Source of the DNA: an uncultured Alphaproteobacteria bacterium
Lineage (GTDB): Bacteria > Pseudomonadota > Alphaproteobacteria > UBA7985
Length of the DNA: 43,702 nucleotides
Direction: 5' to 3'
Assembly (NCBI GenBank): GCA_905479265.1
Contig: CAJQLX010000035.1
Location: forward strand, 1 to 43,702
Below, one piece after another: positions 1 to 8,360 of the stretch (its first letter is position 1; each line of letters begins with the position of its first letter). Under the pieces are notes generated by a model that did no database searches, had not been told where the DNA came from, and saw only the letters and a list, made by a program, of their open reading frames with translations. Made by a program: the position numbers and the translations under genes.

Positions 1-9
1 TTACGGCCG

Positions 10-31
10 CTTACAAGTCCTACTTACAAGT
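10..31. repeat. short 9-bp direct repeat
   Basis: CTTACAAGT occurs at 10-18 and again at 23-31, a period of 13 bases. It lies in the otherwise featureless 265 bases downstream of the GntR gene. Its function is unknown and it may be chance. I recognise no gene between 1 and 265. Confidence 0.35.
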
Positions 32-265
32 ATGATTTATAAGCCGAGAGATAAAATTGGGCCCAAAGGTTGCTGAGATTAGCGGCGTGCTAAAATTGAC
101 ACGCATCACACGCCGCCCCCGGGTAAATCGGAGGAAGAAGATCAATTATGGCGTACTTCTCGCCAAATCGTTGACTCCAACTCGCTTCGTGCAGACCCAA
201 ACGGGCAGAATCGATCACAACGGGTTCGCCAGATGGCGAAACCATCGGACTGAGGACAAAGACGT

Positions 266-1024
266 CTACATAAGACTTTTGGAGCGAGCCAGAATGAGAC
301 GACAACTAAGGTTGGCTTCGTCCCCGTTGCCCGAGCTGATGTGGCGGAGGAGGTCACTATATAAAACGTCACTCCGGCTGGGCTGTTCTTCAAACTCTTG
401 TGTCAGCCGTATCATCTCGTATGTCAGCGCTTTAAATTGCCGGAACATGCTCGATTGAGGGGCTTCTAGTATTTGCACCCAAATTGTGAATTCTGCCTGC
501 AGACGCTGTTCAGGGGCAGCATCGTGGCTCTGAAGCACGCTGACGGCCATATCGGACAAGTCATTCATTTGTGCGGGCAGGCGATTCAGGGCCGCATCGA
601 CAGACTGAGGCAACATGATCGAGAGCAATTGCACAAGCTCGCGGAAGATCAGATTGACCTGTCCGTCGCCTTTCTTGTGCCAGCTGACGATATCGGCATC
701 GAGTAAATTCCAATCATCCAGCGGATTAACGACTGTGCCGTAGCGTCTCGCTGTTTTGAGAACGCCTTTGGCCGTTAGAACTTTCACCGCCTCCCGGATA
801 ACGGTGCGAGATACACCGACTCGTTCGCCCAGCTGGTTCTCCATGGGCAAAGTCGCGCCAATGGGAAAATGGCCAGAGGCCACGGCTCGACCCAGCCAAT
901 CGATGACGTCACTAACGGCGCCGGTGGCAATTGCAGATTCGGGACGATTTAACAGTCTTAGCGTCGGGTTCTCGCCGCGCCGTAAGTGCTTATACGCGTC
1001 AAGGGGTGGGGCTGCGGTGGGCAT
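266..1024 (-). CDS. GntR family (FadR/FCD type) transcriptional regulator
   Basis: Predicted DNA-binding repressor or activator of 252 residues. The N-terminal winged helix-turn-helix covers about residues 35-100, with the typical GntR run from a VASGHFPIG-like segment through ENQLGERVGVSRTVIREAV and a GTVV wing. The C-terminal helical part (about 110-250) fits an FCD ligand-binding domain, whose members usually sense small carboxylates or sugar acids. The ATG at 1024 is used because no better start with a ribosome site is visible. A 19-base palindrome about 30 bases upstream could be its own operator. It lies beside the polyol operon, but nothing in the sequence proves it controls that operon. 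The ligand cannot be told. The family call is secure. Confidence 0.88.
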   Translation of the reverse strand: MPTAAPPLDAYKHLRRGENPTLRLLNRPESAIATGAVSDVIDWLGRAVASGHFPIGATLPMENQLGERVGVSRTVIREAVKVLTAKGVLKTARRYGTVVNPLDDWNLLDADIVSWHKKGDGQVNLIFRELVQLLSIMLPQSVDAALNRLPAQMNDLSDMAVSVLQSHDAAPEQRLQAEFTIWVQILEAPQSSMFRQFKALTYEMIRLTQEFEEQPSRSDVLYSDLLRHISSGNGDEANLSCRLILARSKSLM

Positions 1025-1054
1025 AGATTTATCAATTAACCATCATGATGAAAT

Positions 1055-1073
1055 AGGAGATAAGAAATCTCCT
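1055..1073. promoter_or_regulatory. palindrome upstream of the gntR-type gene (candidate operator)
   Basis: AGGAGAT at 1055-1061 and ATCTCCT at 1067-1073 form a perfect 7-base inverted repeat with a 5-base spacer. It is flanked by direct copies of ATGAAAT at 1048-1054 and 1076-1082. The position, 31-49 bases upstream of the start codon, suits autoregulation. It does not match the TNGTNNNACNA pattern usual for FadR-type sites. Confidence 0.4.
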
Positions 1074-1618
1074 CCATGAAATGATAAATCATATTTGTTT
1101 TCAACAAAAAAGATAAAGGCCAAAAAAAATGTCCGACCCGTGAGGGCCGAACAAGTGAATCATATGGAAAAGCAAACTAGAAATCAGAAACCTGATCAAA
1201 GCGTTGCAAAACTTATCGCCATGGCCACCCATTTAACGATCTGCGCCCTGTTGTGCGTTACACGGCCTGCAGATCTAAGGTCACCCCTAACAATACATCA
1301 TACTTAAAGCGGACTGCATTATGCTGCAAGGCAATTTGCAGCGGATCCTTAGAAATCAGCGCAAAAACATAATGACGTAAGCAGAGTCTGGCCGAATACC
1401 GGTCTGGATCCTACTTTCGTAGGCTGTCGCGCCCATCCCGGTTTTGCGGTCCTAAGCGCGTAGGCCATTCTCCAACGGATTCTGATGCAAATTGGAGAAA
1501 AACATAAGCATTTTGCATTCGAAACTTGCGAGCCACAAAGGCGTAATGCATTATCTCAAGGCGCTAAGCGTGATTGAATTGTACATGCGAATTTATCATC
1601 TCAACCAGAGGCCGACCC
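1074..1618. other. intergenic stretch without a recognisable gene
   Basis: I see no convincing coding region here. The open frames are short, lack ribosome sites and resemble nothing known to me. Two perfect hairpins are visible: CCTAC/GTAGG with a TTTC loop at 1410-1423, and TTCTCCAA/TTGGAGAA at 1468-1499. Neither is followed by a T run. Confidence 0.5.
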
Positions 1619-1912
1619 ATGACTTTACTCCAGGACGTTTCGCCTTCATCCCGAGTTTTGGACAGCGGTGCGGATTGCTTTGCTCAGCAACCAGAAGATC
1701 TAGCACAGCGGATGCAAAGCCTTGTTGAGCGGAAGCGACTGAAGCTCGTAGTGCTCGATGGTGCCGTGGGAATCATGGCACAGGCGGTAAATGGGCCATG
1801 CCTCTATCTGGCGGGAAACGCCGCCAGCGAAAACAAAACACGCAGCAACACGTGGCAGCTGCGTGCTTTTATCGACGCCCTAGAAGCCTCAGAAGCGTGT
1901 GGGCTGGATTAG
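1619..1912 (+). CDS. small hypothetical protein (97 aa)
   Basis: Not recognised. The ATG at 1619 is preceded by AGAGG about seven bases upstream, a fair ribosome site. The stop codon (1910-1912) overlaps the stop codon of the convergent mannitol dehydrogenase gene (1909-1911). The product has a charged middle (an ERKRLKLVVLDG segment near residues 51-62) and an acidic C-terminus. There is no signal peptide, membrane segment or clear motif. It could be a remnant of a longer gene. An upstream in-frame ATG at 1574 exists but has no ribosome site. Confidence 0.4.
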   Translation: MTLLQDVSPSSRVLDSGADCFAQQPEDLAQRMQSLVERKRLKLVVLDGAVGIMAQAVNGPCLYLAGNAASENKTRSNTWQLRAFIDALEASEACGLD

Positions 1913-3330
1913 GCCGGAATGCTGCTGCTGCTCAAATCGTAGGATTTGATCGCTTTGTTCAGCTCTTCTGAAAACGCTGGGTATAGCGTTGAGAGATCGC
2001 CCCACAGCTGATTGTTTGTCGTAAAGGCCGACGGATCATCTGCGCTGACCAATGACTTCAGCGCCTCGATGTTCGGTTCCCGGTACGGCACGTTCATTGT
2101 CCCGTTCAGGCTTTTGCGCGTGAAGTGATACCAGCTCGCAATCGATTTCAAGCTGTAGTGCGGGATATAACCCTGTTCCAGGCAGCCGCGAATCGTCGGA
2201 CGGATGAATTGCGGGAACTTGGCATAACCATCGGACACAATGCGCTCAACGCTGTCTGCAATATGTTCATTGCAAAAGCGGTTCGACACGGTTTGCACGT
2301 AGGTTGCGACGTCAAAGGGCAGGGATGCGGGCAAGGCGCGCATGACCTCTTCTTTTTCAAACCGTTGAAAGTGGTTAGCCGCTTCGGGATGGGCCATCAC
2401 TTCGTCAAAACGCTCAAAACCACCAAGCGCGCCGATGTAAGCCAATGCTGTATGACCGCCGTTCAACACACGGATTTTGGTTTCCTCGTATGGGTCCACG
2501 TCTGGCGTGTACGTCACGTCCTCTGGCCGAAGGTCGGGAAAATCAGTGGCGAAGTTATCTTCGATGACCCACTGAATAAAATCTTCCGCGTGAATGGTCG
2601 GGCCGAGCTTATGGCTTTCACCATAGAGCGCCTGTGCCTCAGCGTGATGCGTCGGCGAAGGCTGCGGCGTGATGCGGTCCACCATGGATGAGGGAAAGGT
2701 TACATTCTGTTCCACCCAAGACACCAAATCGGTATCTCCGAGAGCCTCAAGATATGCCAGCAGGTTGCGAGAGAGCATCTTGCCATTTCGGCGGATGTTA
2801 TCGCAATTCAACAGCGTAATCGGCTGATCCAACAGTGCCGCGCGCTGTCTGAGCCCTTGGGTCAGGAAAGCATAGACGGTTTGGCCGGTTTTTCCGTCGA
2901 TCTCGGCACGAATCATGGGGTCGGAAAGATCCAACAAACCCTTGCCGTCGAGGTTATATCCGGCTTCGGTCACGGTCATGGTCACCGCTTTGACATTGGG
3001 TTGCGCCATGGCCCGCTCGGTCGCGTCGCGGTCAGCGCTCCAATCCATAAATCCAGCATGACAGCGGATGAGCCGATCATCGATTTCACCAGCGTTGTTC
3101 AAGCGCCGCAGGATGTAGCCGTCCTGTTGCGCGGCTTGGGCAAACGCTGCTTGGTCTGCGGCGCGCAAGTTAATGGGGGTGATGCCCCACCGGGTATCGC
3201 CAGTTCGCTCGATATGGCGGTCAAAATACTCTGCCTGATGCGCGCGGTGGAAAGCCCCAAAGCCCAGGTGAAGAACGCCTGTTTCAAGCGTCAGTGTATC
3301 GTTTGTCGATTTATGAAATTTGCGTGACAT
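1909..3330 (-). CDS. mtlK: mannitol 2-dehydrogenase family protein (polyol to ketose)
   Basis: NAD-dependent long-chain polyol dehydrogenase of 473 residues, close to the family length. It would oxidise D-mannitol (or D-arabinitol/sorbitol) to the ketose in the cytoplasm. The N-terminal Rossmann segment HLGFGAFHRAHQ spans about residues 21-32. The catalytic pattern K-x4-N-x2-H is intact as Lys285, Asn290 and His293, the same spacing as Lys295/Asn300/His303 of the Pseudomonas fluorescens enzyme, and an NCDN segment lies near 175-178. Its ATG shares one base with the TAA of the upstream AraC gene, which implies translational coupling. It is the last gene of the polyol operon. Fructuronate or tagaturonate reductases are relatives, but the neighbouring transporter and SmoS-like enzyme favour a hexitol. 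Confidence 0.88.
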   Translation of the reverse strand: MSRKFHKSTNDTLTLETGVLHLGFGAFHRAHQAEYFDRHIERTGDTRWGITPINLRAADQAAFAQAAQQDGYILRRLNNAGEIDDRLIRCHAGFMDWSADRDATERAMAQPNVKAVTMTVTEAGYNLDGKGLLDLSDPMIRAEIDGKTGQTVYAFLTQGLRQRAALLDQPITLLNCDNIRRNGKMLSRNLLAYLEALGDTDLVSWVEQNVTFPSSMVDRITPQPSPTHHAEAQALYGESHKLGPTIHAEDFIQWVIEDNFATDFPDLRPEDVTYTPDVDPYEETKIRVLNGGHTALAYIGALGGFERFDEVMAHPEAANHFQRFEKEEVMRALPASLPFDVATYVQTVSNRFCNEHIADSVERIVSDGYAKFPQFIRPTIRGCLEQGYIPHYSLKSIASWYHFTRKSLNGTMNVPYREPNIEALKSLVSADDPSAFTTNNQLWGDLSTLYPAFSEELNKAIKSYDLSSSSIPA

Positions 3331-4253
3331 TAGAAATTGAGACTTTCGATACTTTTGGGCTCTAGTGATACGGCTCGATTGGCGGATAAACCGCTTCGTG
3401 TTTGCTCGCGGAACTGGGTGGGCGTCAGTCCTTTCAATTTCATAAACTGGCGATTGAAGTTCGCCAGATTCTGAAACCCAACATTAAAGCAAATGTTGGA
3501 AACCTGATCCTCCGTCTCGACCAACATGCGACAGGCCTCGCCCACGCGAACGCGGTTGACGAACTCCGTGAAGCGGTGACCGGTGATGTTTTTGAAGTGC
3601 CGGGTGAAACTGGTTTCTGACAGACCAACGATGTCAGCCACGCGAGACACGGAAAGCTCGTCTTCAAAGTGGGCCACAATGAAATCCACAGCTTCGCCAA
3701 TCTGGGATTGACGCTTGCCACCGCTGACGGTGCCAGCCTTGCCGACAGACAAAACCTCAAGACGCGCCGAGGCCTCTATCTCTTCCATGAACTCAAGAAA
3801 GGCGAGGACACGGCGAATTTGGCTGGAGGCGCGAATGTTCTTGAAGTGCTGCACCGCGCGGCTTGTCGGAAAGTTGTTAAACTTCAAACCAGCCCGTGAC
3901 AGTTCCAGCATGCCAGTCAGCCCGCGGAACTCAGGAAAAGCGCGGATCAGGCCTTGCATGTTTTCGTCGCTAAACTGCACCAGCATATCGCGGGTTTCAA
4001 CGATGGGATGATTGTAGCTGTCCGTGACCCAGTTGTGGGGCAGGTGCGGCCCGGTGAGGAAGAGGTCGCCGGCCTGGAAATCACCGATGTAATCGCCCAC
4101 AAAGGCGCGACCCTTGGTTTCCAGAATCAAGTGCAGCTCATATTCCGCATGCGCGTGCCAGCGACACAGGTCGGTTGGCCAACCGTGTTCGAGATAGCGA
4201 ATGCTCTCTTCGGACCGATCAACGTACTCAATCTCTGGACTGATGATGGACAT
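3330..4253 (-). CDS. AraC family transcriptional regulator inside the polyol operon
   Basis: 307 residues. The N-terminal half (about 10-100) looks like a cupin-type sensor domain, with a WHAHAEYELHLI segment and LPHNW. The C-terminal AraC/XylS DNA-binding domain (about 190-290) has two helix-turn-helix units, around ADIVGLSETSFTRHF and CFNVGFQNLANFNRQF. GGAGG stands seven bases before the ATG and overlaps the end of the SmoS-like gene. The gene ends one base into mtlK. By analogy with MtlR of Pseudomonas it probably activates this operon in response to a hexitol. It sits inside the operon rather than beside it, so activation would increase its own synthesis. The inducer is inferred, not shown. 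Confidence 0.9.
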   Translation of the reverse strand: MSIISPEIEYVDRSEESIRYLEHGWPTDLCRWHAHAEYELHLILETKGRAFVGDYIGDFQAGDLFLTGPHLPHNWVTDSYNHPIVETRDMLVQFSDENMQGLIRAFPEFRGLTGMLELSRAGLKFNNFPTSRAVQHFKNIRASSQIRRVLAFLEFMEEIEASARLEVLSVGKAGTVSGGKRQSQIGEAVDFIVAHFEDELSVSRVADIVGLSETSFTRHFKNITGHRFTEFVNRVRVGEACRMLVETEDQVSNICFNVGFQNLANFNRQFMKLKGLTPTQFREQTRSGLSANRAVSLEPKSIESLNF

Positions 4254-4265
4254 TTTCGAGCCTCC

Positions 4266-5045
4266 CTAGCGCAGCACGTTGCCGCCATCGACCCCAATGG
4301 TCTGTGCGGTCAAGTACGCTGAAAGGTCAGAGGCGAGGAAGCACACCACGCGCGCCACGTCGATCGGGTCACCCATTCGTCCCAGTGGGACAGCTTCGCC
4401 AACCATCCGCTTCTTTTCTCCCAGTTCCAAGCCTTCGGCACGGGCGAAAAGGGCGTCAACTTGCTTCCACATGGGCGTATCGACCACGCCCGGGCTGATC
4501 GCGTTTACGCGGATGCCGTGGTCGGCCAGGGCAAGTGCGGCGGATTGGGTGTAGCTGATGACCGCTGCTTTGGTTGCGCAATAGTGGGCCACCAAGGCTT
4601 CGCCCCGGTGTCCGGCTTGACTGGAGAAATTGATGATCGAGCCGCGTTTTTCCGCGGCCACCATGGACTTTGCCGCCGCTTGCATGAGCGCGTAAAACCC
4701 GCGGACGTTAATGGAGAACAGGCGGTCGTATTGATCCAAGCCGGCATCCAAGACCGACCCGAGATCGAACAGCGCGGCGTTGTTGACCAGAATGTCTGGA
4801 TTTGCTGCCGTGATCCAAGCAGCGCACGCGTTGAGCTGGGCATCATCGCTGAGATCAGCGGCGTGGTAGGAAGCGAGGACACCGTCACCCAGATTGGTCG
4901 TTGTCGCCAAATCAGTCCCATGCACCTCAGCCCCCAAGGCGCGCAAATGCTGCGCCGTGCTTTGCCCAATGCCGCCGTTGCAGCCGGTGACGACTGCAAC
5001 TTTGCCGGACAAATCAAGGTCTTGAAGGGGGGAGGGCGACGACAT
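4266..5045 (-). CDS. smoS: SmoS-like sorbitol dehydrogenase (SDR family)
   Basis: Classical short-chain dehydrogenase of 259 residues, likely oxidising D-sorbitol to D-fructose (or galactitol to tagatose) with NAD. The cofactor motif TGCNGGIG is at residues 20-27, followed by VNNAALFD, the catalytic Ser in NFSSQAGHRGEALV, and YCATKAAVIS with the Tyr and Lys of the YxxxK motif. The run from NNAALFD through SQAG.RGEALV to GEKKR and the final VDGGN resembles Rhodobacter SmoS as I remember it, so the substrate call rests on that plus the operon. The gene starts four bases after the stop of the upstream permease and ends inside the ribosome site of the AraC gene. Confidence 0.85.
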   Translation of the reverse strand: MSSPSPLQDLDLSGKVAVVTGCNGGIGQSTAQHLRALGAEVHGTDLATTTNLGDGVLASYHAADLSDDAQLNACAAWITAANPDILVNNAALFDLGSVLDAGLDQYDRLFSINVRGFYALMQAAAKSMVAAEKRGSIINFSSQAGHRGEALVAHYCATKAAVISYTQSAALALADHGIRVNAISPGVVDTPMWKQVDALFARAEGLELGEKKRMVGEAVPLGRMGDPIDVARVVCFLASDLSAYLTAQTIGVDGGNVLR

Positions 5046-5049
5046 GGCG

Positions 5050-5958
5050 TTATTTCACCGCGCCAAAGGTCAGGCCCTGAACCAACTGGCGCTGTGTGAG
5101 CCAGCCAAAGACAACAATAGGTGCAACCGCGAGCGTTGAAGCGGCGCTGACCTTGGCCCAAAACAGGCCTTCAGGCGCCGTGTAACCGGCGATAAAGGTG
5201 GTGAGCGGTGCGGCCTTGGTCGTGGTGAGGAGAACAGACCAAAACGCTTCATTCCATGCCAACACAATCGACAGCAAACCCGTAGACGCCAACCCGCCCC
5301 ACGCCAAAGGCAGGACAATCCGACGGAGCTCGTCCCACGTCGTTGCACCGTCAATCCGGCCAGCTTCCAGGATCTCACGCGGGATTTCTTTAAAGAAGTT
5401 GTACAAGATCAGCATGATGATCGGCAGGTTCATCAGGGCGTAGATGATGATGAGCAGCAGATGCGTATCCAGCAGCTTCAGCGTCTGAGCGATCAAGTAA
5501 ATCGGCATCAAAACGCCCACTGCGGGAAGCATCTTGGTCGATAGCATCCAAAGCAAAATGCCCTTTGTGCCCGGTCCACCGGCAAAAGCCATCGCGTAGG
5601 CAGAAGGGATTGCAATCGTCATGGCCAGCAGCGTGGAGCCAACACTGACAATCAAGGAGTTTGTGAGGAACTTGAAGTAGCCTTCGCGCTCAAACACGGT
5701 TTGGTAGGAGCCAAATGTTGGTTCAAACACAGCGGTTTTGAGCCAACCCAGCCAGCCGGGTAAATTGGACCCTTGGATCGCCTCCACAGCAAACCCCGGC
5801 AGCGGGACGGCGCTCGGGGGCAGGGATACGGCTCCGCCTTCGGTTTTGAACGACGTCATGAACATCCAGATGATTGGGAAAAAGACCAGGAAGGCCACAA
5901 TCCAACAGAACGTTACCGCGATAAACTCGAGGATTTTCTTTCGTGCCAGGTAAGTCAT
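5050..5958 (-). CDS. smoG: sugar-alcohol ABC transporter permease (MalG/SmoG type)
   Basis: Inner-membrane permease of 302 residues with about six hydrophobic segments, the first near residues 11-32. The cytoplasmic EAA loop, which contacts the ATPase, reads EAGRIDGATTWDELRRIVLP near residues 195-220. As in MalG-type subunits there is a long periplasmic loop after the first helix. A purine-rich GGGGGCGAG precedes the ATG. It follows the partner permease by nine bases and leads into smoS after four bases. With the partner and the binding protein it would form the hexitol importer. The ATPase that should dock on the EAA loop is not encoded nearby. Confidence 0.92.
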   Translation of the reverse strand: MTYLARKKILEFIAVTFCWIVAFLVFFPIIWMFMTSFKTEGGAVSLPPSAVPLPGFAVEAIQGSNLPGWLGWLKTAVFEPTFGSYQTVFEREGYFKFLTNSLIVSVGSTLLAMTIAIPSAYAMAFAGGPGTKGILLWMLSTKMLPAVGVLMPIYLIAQTLKLLDTHLLLIIIYALMNLPIIMLILYNFFKEIPREILEAGRIDGATTWDELRRIVLPLAWGGLASTGLLSIVLAWNEAFWSVLLTTTKAAPLTTFIAGYTAPEGLFWAKVSAASTLAVAPIVVFGWLTQRQLVQGLTFGAVK

Positions 5959-5967
5959 GCTCGCCCC

Positions 5968-6921
5968 CTATTCAGCCAAGTTGTCGCCGACGAAGCGGAC
6001 GAGGAAGATTGAAACCAGATTGGCGAGAATGATGGCGAGTACGCCGCCAGCCGCTGCGAGGCCGTAGTTAAACCCTTCCAACGCCTTTTTGTAGATCTCA
6101 TACGTCAGCGTCGCCGAGGCTGAACCCGGTCCGCCTTTGGTGGAAATGAGGATCTCTGCAAAAACGCCCAGATGGAAGATCATCTGGATCAGGATGACGA
6201 CAGCGATTGCGCGCGCCAAATGAGGCAGCGTCAGCAACAAGAAAATCTGAATGAAGTTGGCACCATCCAAGCGGGCAGCTTCATGCTGTTCCCGGTCTTC
6301 GCTTTGGAGCGATGTCATGAAGATCAGAATCGCGAACGGTGTCCACTGCCAAGCAACCATCGTGATGATGCCTTGCAGGGGGTAGAGCTCAAGCCATGGC
6401 ACGGGCTCCGCGCCGAACATTGTCCAGATCACGTTGATCAGGCCGTAAATCGGGTCGAACATCATGTTCTTCCAGATGATCGCGTTCACCGCTGGCATGA
6501 TGAAGAACGGAGAAATCAGCATTACGCGAACGATACCCCGACCAGCAAACTCGCGGTTCACCAAGACGGAGATGGCCAAGCCAAAGACAACGGTGATGAA
6601 CAACACGGAGCCAACGAGCAGCAGCGTATTGCCGATGACCGTGACAAAGCTGGTGGCGAAGGGGGTCGCGATGGCGAGATCAGTCAGCCATTGGACGTTA
6701 AGGAAGTCGAGGAACTCAAGCTCCCAGACCCAGCCTTTACCCTTTCGGGCGAAAATGAAGTTTTGGTAGTTTTTAAACCCGGCCCAGCTTTGGATATGCG
6801 GGCGCAGCAGGTGGTACTTCCGGAACGAAAAGTACAGCGTCATTGAGAGTGGAACCAACATCCAAACCAAAAGAACGGCGATGCTCGGCAACTGCAAAAG
6901 TCTAGAAAGAGTGCGTGACAT
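5968..6921 (-). CDS. smoF: sugar-alcohol ABC transporter permease (MalF/SmoF type)
   Basis: Inner-membrane permease, 317 residues from the ATG at 6921, chosen because GGAGG lies six bases upstream. An in-frame ATG at 6936 overlaps that ribosome site and is less likely. It has six or so membrane segments, beginning near residues 10-30. The EAA loop EAARLDGANFIQIFLLLTLP lies in the second half. It pairs with the downstream SmoG-type subunit. It is separated from the binding-protein gene by 148 bases that hold two hairpins, so its transcript level may be lower than that of the binding protein. Confidence 0.92.
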   Translation of the reverse strand: MSRTLSRLLQLPSIAVLLVWMLVPLSMTLYFSFRKYHLLRPHIQSWAGFKNYQNFIFARKGKGWVWELEFLDFLNVQWLTDLAIATPFATSFVTVIGNTLLLVGSVLFITVVFGLAISVLVNREFAGRGIVRVMLISPFFIMPAVNAIIWKNMMFDPIYGLINVIWTMFGAEPVPWLELYPLQGIITMVAWQWTPFAILIFMTSLQSEDREQHEAARLDGANFIQIFLLLTLPHLARAIAVVILIQMIFHLGVFAEILISTKGGPGSASATLTYEIYKKALEGFNYGLAAAGGVLAIILANLVSIFLVRFVGDNLAE

Positions 6922-6977
6922 TGCGTTTCCTCCCAATGGGACTGGGCTTCTATCGACCCTTAGTCCAGAAATAACAA

Positions 6978-7046
6978 TGGGAGCGTCACCAAAACAATGC
7001 CGCTCCCAGTGAAGGCTTGTTGGTGTGACATCAGAGAGGCCACACC
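6978..7046 (-). promoter_or_regulatory. intercistronic hairpins between the binding protein and permease genes
   Basis: On the transcript two hairpins follow the binding-protein gene. GGTGTG/CACACC occupies 7022-7046, and TGGGAGCG/CGCTCCCA occupies 6978-7008 with a 15-base loop. No long T run follows, so these look like 3'-end stabilisers or a partial terminator of the kind that often raises binding-protein mRNA above permease mRNA. The ten bases GCCGCTCCCA (6999-7008, plus strand) recur in the leader hairpin at 8370-8379. Confidence 0.55.
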
Positions 7047-7069
7047 GCCAAAGTAGCTAAAGAGCTCGC

Positions 7070-8344
7070 TTAGTTGCCCATGATTGCTTCTGCAGCAGCC
7101 TGAGCTTCAGCAAGAGCATCTTCGATGGACATGGAACCAGCCAGAGCAGCAGACATCAGCTGACCAACTTCAGAGCCGATTTCCTGGAACTCAGGAATAG
7201 CAGCAAACTGAACGCCGGTGTAAGGCTTCACGTCGGTTGCGCCAGGAGCAGCAGACAGGATCGCGGACAGTTCAGCGTCAGCGAAGGCAGCAGCAGCCTG
7301 GAAGTTAGCGTTGTCGTAGGTGGACTGACGCGTACCTGTTGGTACTGCACCCCAGCCGTTAGCATCAGCAACGAGCTCGATGTAGGACTTAGAAGTAGCC
7401 CACTCGATGAAGCCCTTAGCAGCGTCAGCTTTCTGGGTACCAGCTGGAACAGCCAGAGCCCAAGCCCAGAGCCAGTTTGCACCAACAGGGTTGGTTGCGT
7501 TTGGAGACTGAGCGTAACCAACCTTACCAGTTACCTTCGAACCGTCGCCTTCGAGGAAGGAAGCAGCGATGGTTGCATCGATCCACATGCCACACTTGCC
7601 TTCACGGAAGAGAGCCAGGATTTCGTTGAAGGAGTTACCGGAGGAGCCTGGAGGGCCGTAGGAGGTCAGCAGGTCAACGTAGAAGTTGATTGCTGCGTGC
7701 CACTCAGGGGTATCCAGAGATGGGTTGCCGTCAGCGTCGAACCAAGCGCCACCGAAGGAGTTAACGACGGTCGTAATGAACGCCATGTTGTCACCCCAAC
7801 CTGGCTTACCGCGCAAACATACGCCGTATACGCCGTCACCGGTGATTGCTTCAGCAACCTTAGCAACGTTGCCCCAGGAATCCATGTCACGGATGGACAT
7901 GCCAGCAGCTTCAACGAGGTCCTTACGGTACATAACCATAGAGGATTCGCCGTAGAATGGTGCAGCGTACAGGTTGCCGCCCTCAGACAGGCCGCCGCGC
8001 ATTGCTGGCAGAATGTCTTCTACGTCGTAGTCAGCGCCGAAGTCGAGTGCTTCGAGCCAGCCCAAAGAACCCCAGATTGGAGCTTCGTACATACCAATGG
8101 TCATAACGTCGAAAGCACCGCCCTTAGTAGCGATGTCAGTCGTAACGCGCTGACGCAGTACGCCTTCTTCCAGCGTTACCCAGTTCAGGGTGTTGCCGGT
8201 TTCAGCTTCGTAAGCAGAAGAAAGCTTCTGCATTTCGATCATGTGACCGTTGTTAACGGTCGCGATGGTCAGTTCTTCTGCCTGTGCAGCAGAAAAGCTC
8301 ACCAGTGCGCTAGCCACGAGGGCAGCGGCGGTCATCTTTTTCAT
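7070..8344 (-). CDS. smoE: periplasmic sugar-alcohol-binding protein of an ABC importer (SmoE/MtlE type)
   Basis: 424 residues, typical for family 1 solute-binding proteins. The ATG at 8344 has GGGAGG eight bases upstream. The frame is open further upstream, but that part covers the leader hairpin. A signal peptide spans about residues 1-22 (MKKMTAAALV...AQA), giving a mature N-terminus near EELTIATVNNG. A sorbitol/mannitol ligand is inferred from the operon and from likeness to SmoE (APFYGESSMVMYRKDL and GKPGWGDN segments). Codon choice is strongly biased (GTT, GCA, AAC), as in highly expressed genes. It is the first gene of the operon, and hairpins on both sides suggest separate control of its mRNA. 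Confidence 0.92.
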   Translation of the reverse strand: MKKMTAAALVASALVSFSAAQAEELTIATVNNGHMIEMQKLSSAYEAETGNTLNWVTLEEGVLRQRVTTDIATKGGAFDVMTIGMYEAPIWGSLGWLEALDFGADYDVEDILPAMRGGLSEGGNLYAAPFYGESSMVMYRKDLVEAAGMSIRDMDSWGNVAKVAEAITGDGVYGVCLRGKPGWGDNMAFITTVVNSFGGAWFDADGNPSLDTPEWHAAINFYVDLLTSYGPPGSSGNSFNEILALFREGKCGMWIDATIAASFLEGDGSKVTGKVGYAQSPNATNPVGANWLWAWALAVPAGTQKADAAKGFIEWATSKSYIELVADANGWGAVPTGTRQSTYDNANFQAAAAFADAELSAILSAAPGATDVKPYTGVQFAAIPEFQEIGSEVGQLMSAALAGSMSIEDALAEAQAAAEAIMGN

Positions 8345-8360
8345 GATAATCCTCCCAAGG

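Noticed and set aside
90-393. short minus-strand frames after the GntR gene
   Set aside because: No ribosome site, no recognisable motif, and two overlapping frames compete; probably chance.
57-458. 133-codon open frame on the plus strand at the left edge
   Set aside because: It overlaps the 3' part of the GntR gene in antisense, has no ribosome site and its product is Arg/Ser-rich low-quality sequence.
1095-1307. 70-codon frame in the gap before the small gene
   Set aside because: It has no ribosome site and the N-terminus is an A-rich lysine run; nothing recognisable.
6172-6846. 224-codon antisense frame over the MalF-type permease gene
   Set aside because: Its His/Asp/Glu/Arg-rich product mirrors hydrophobic codons of the permease on the other strand; a shadow.
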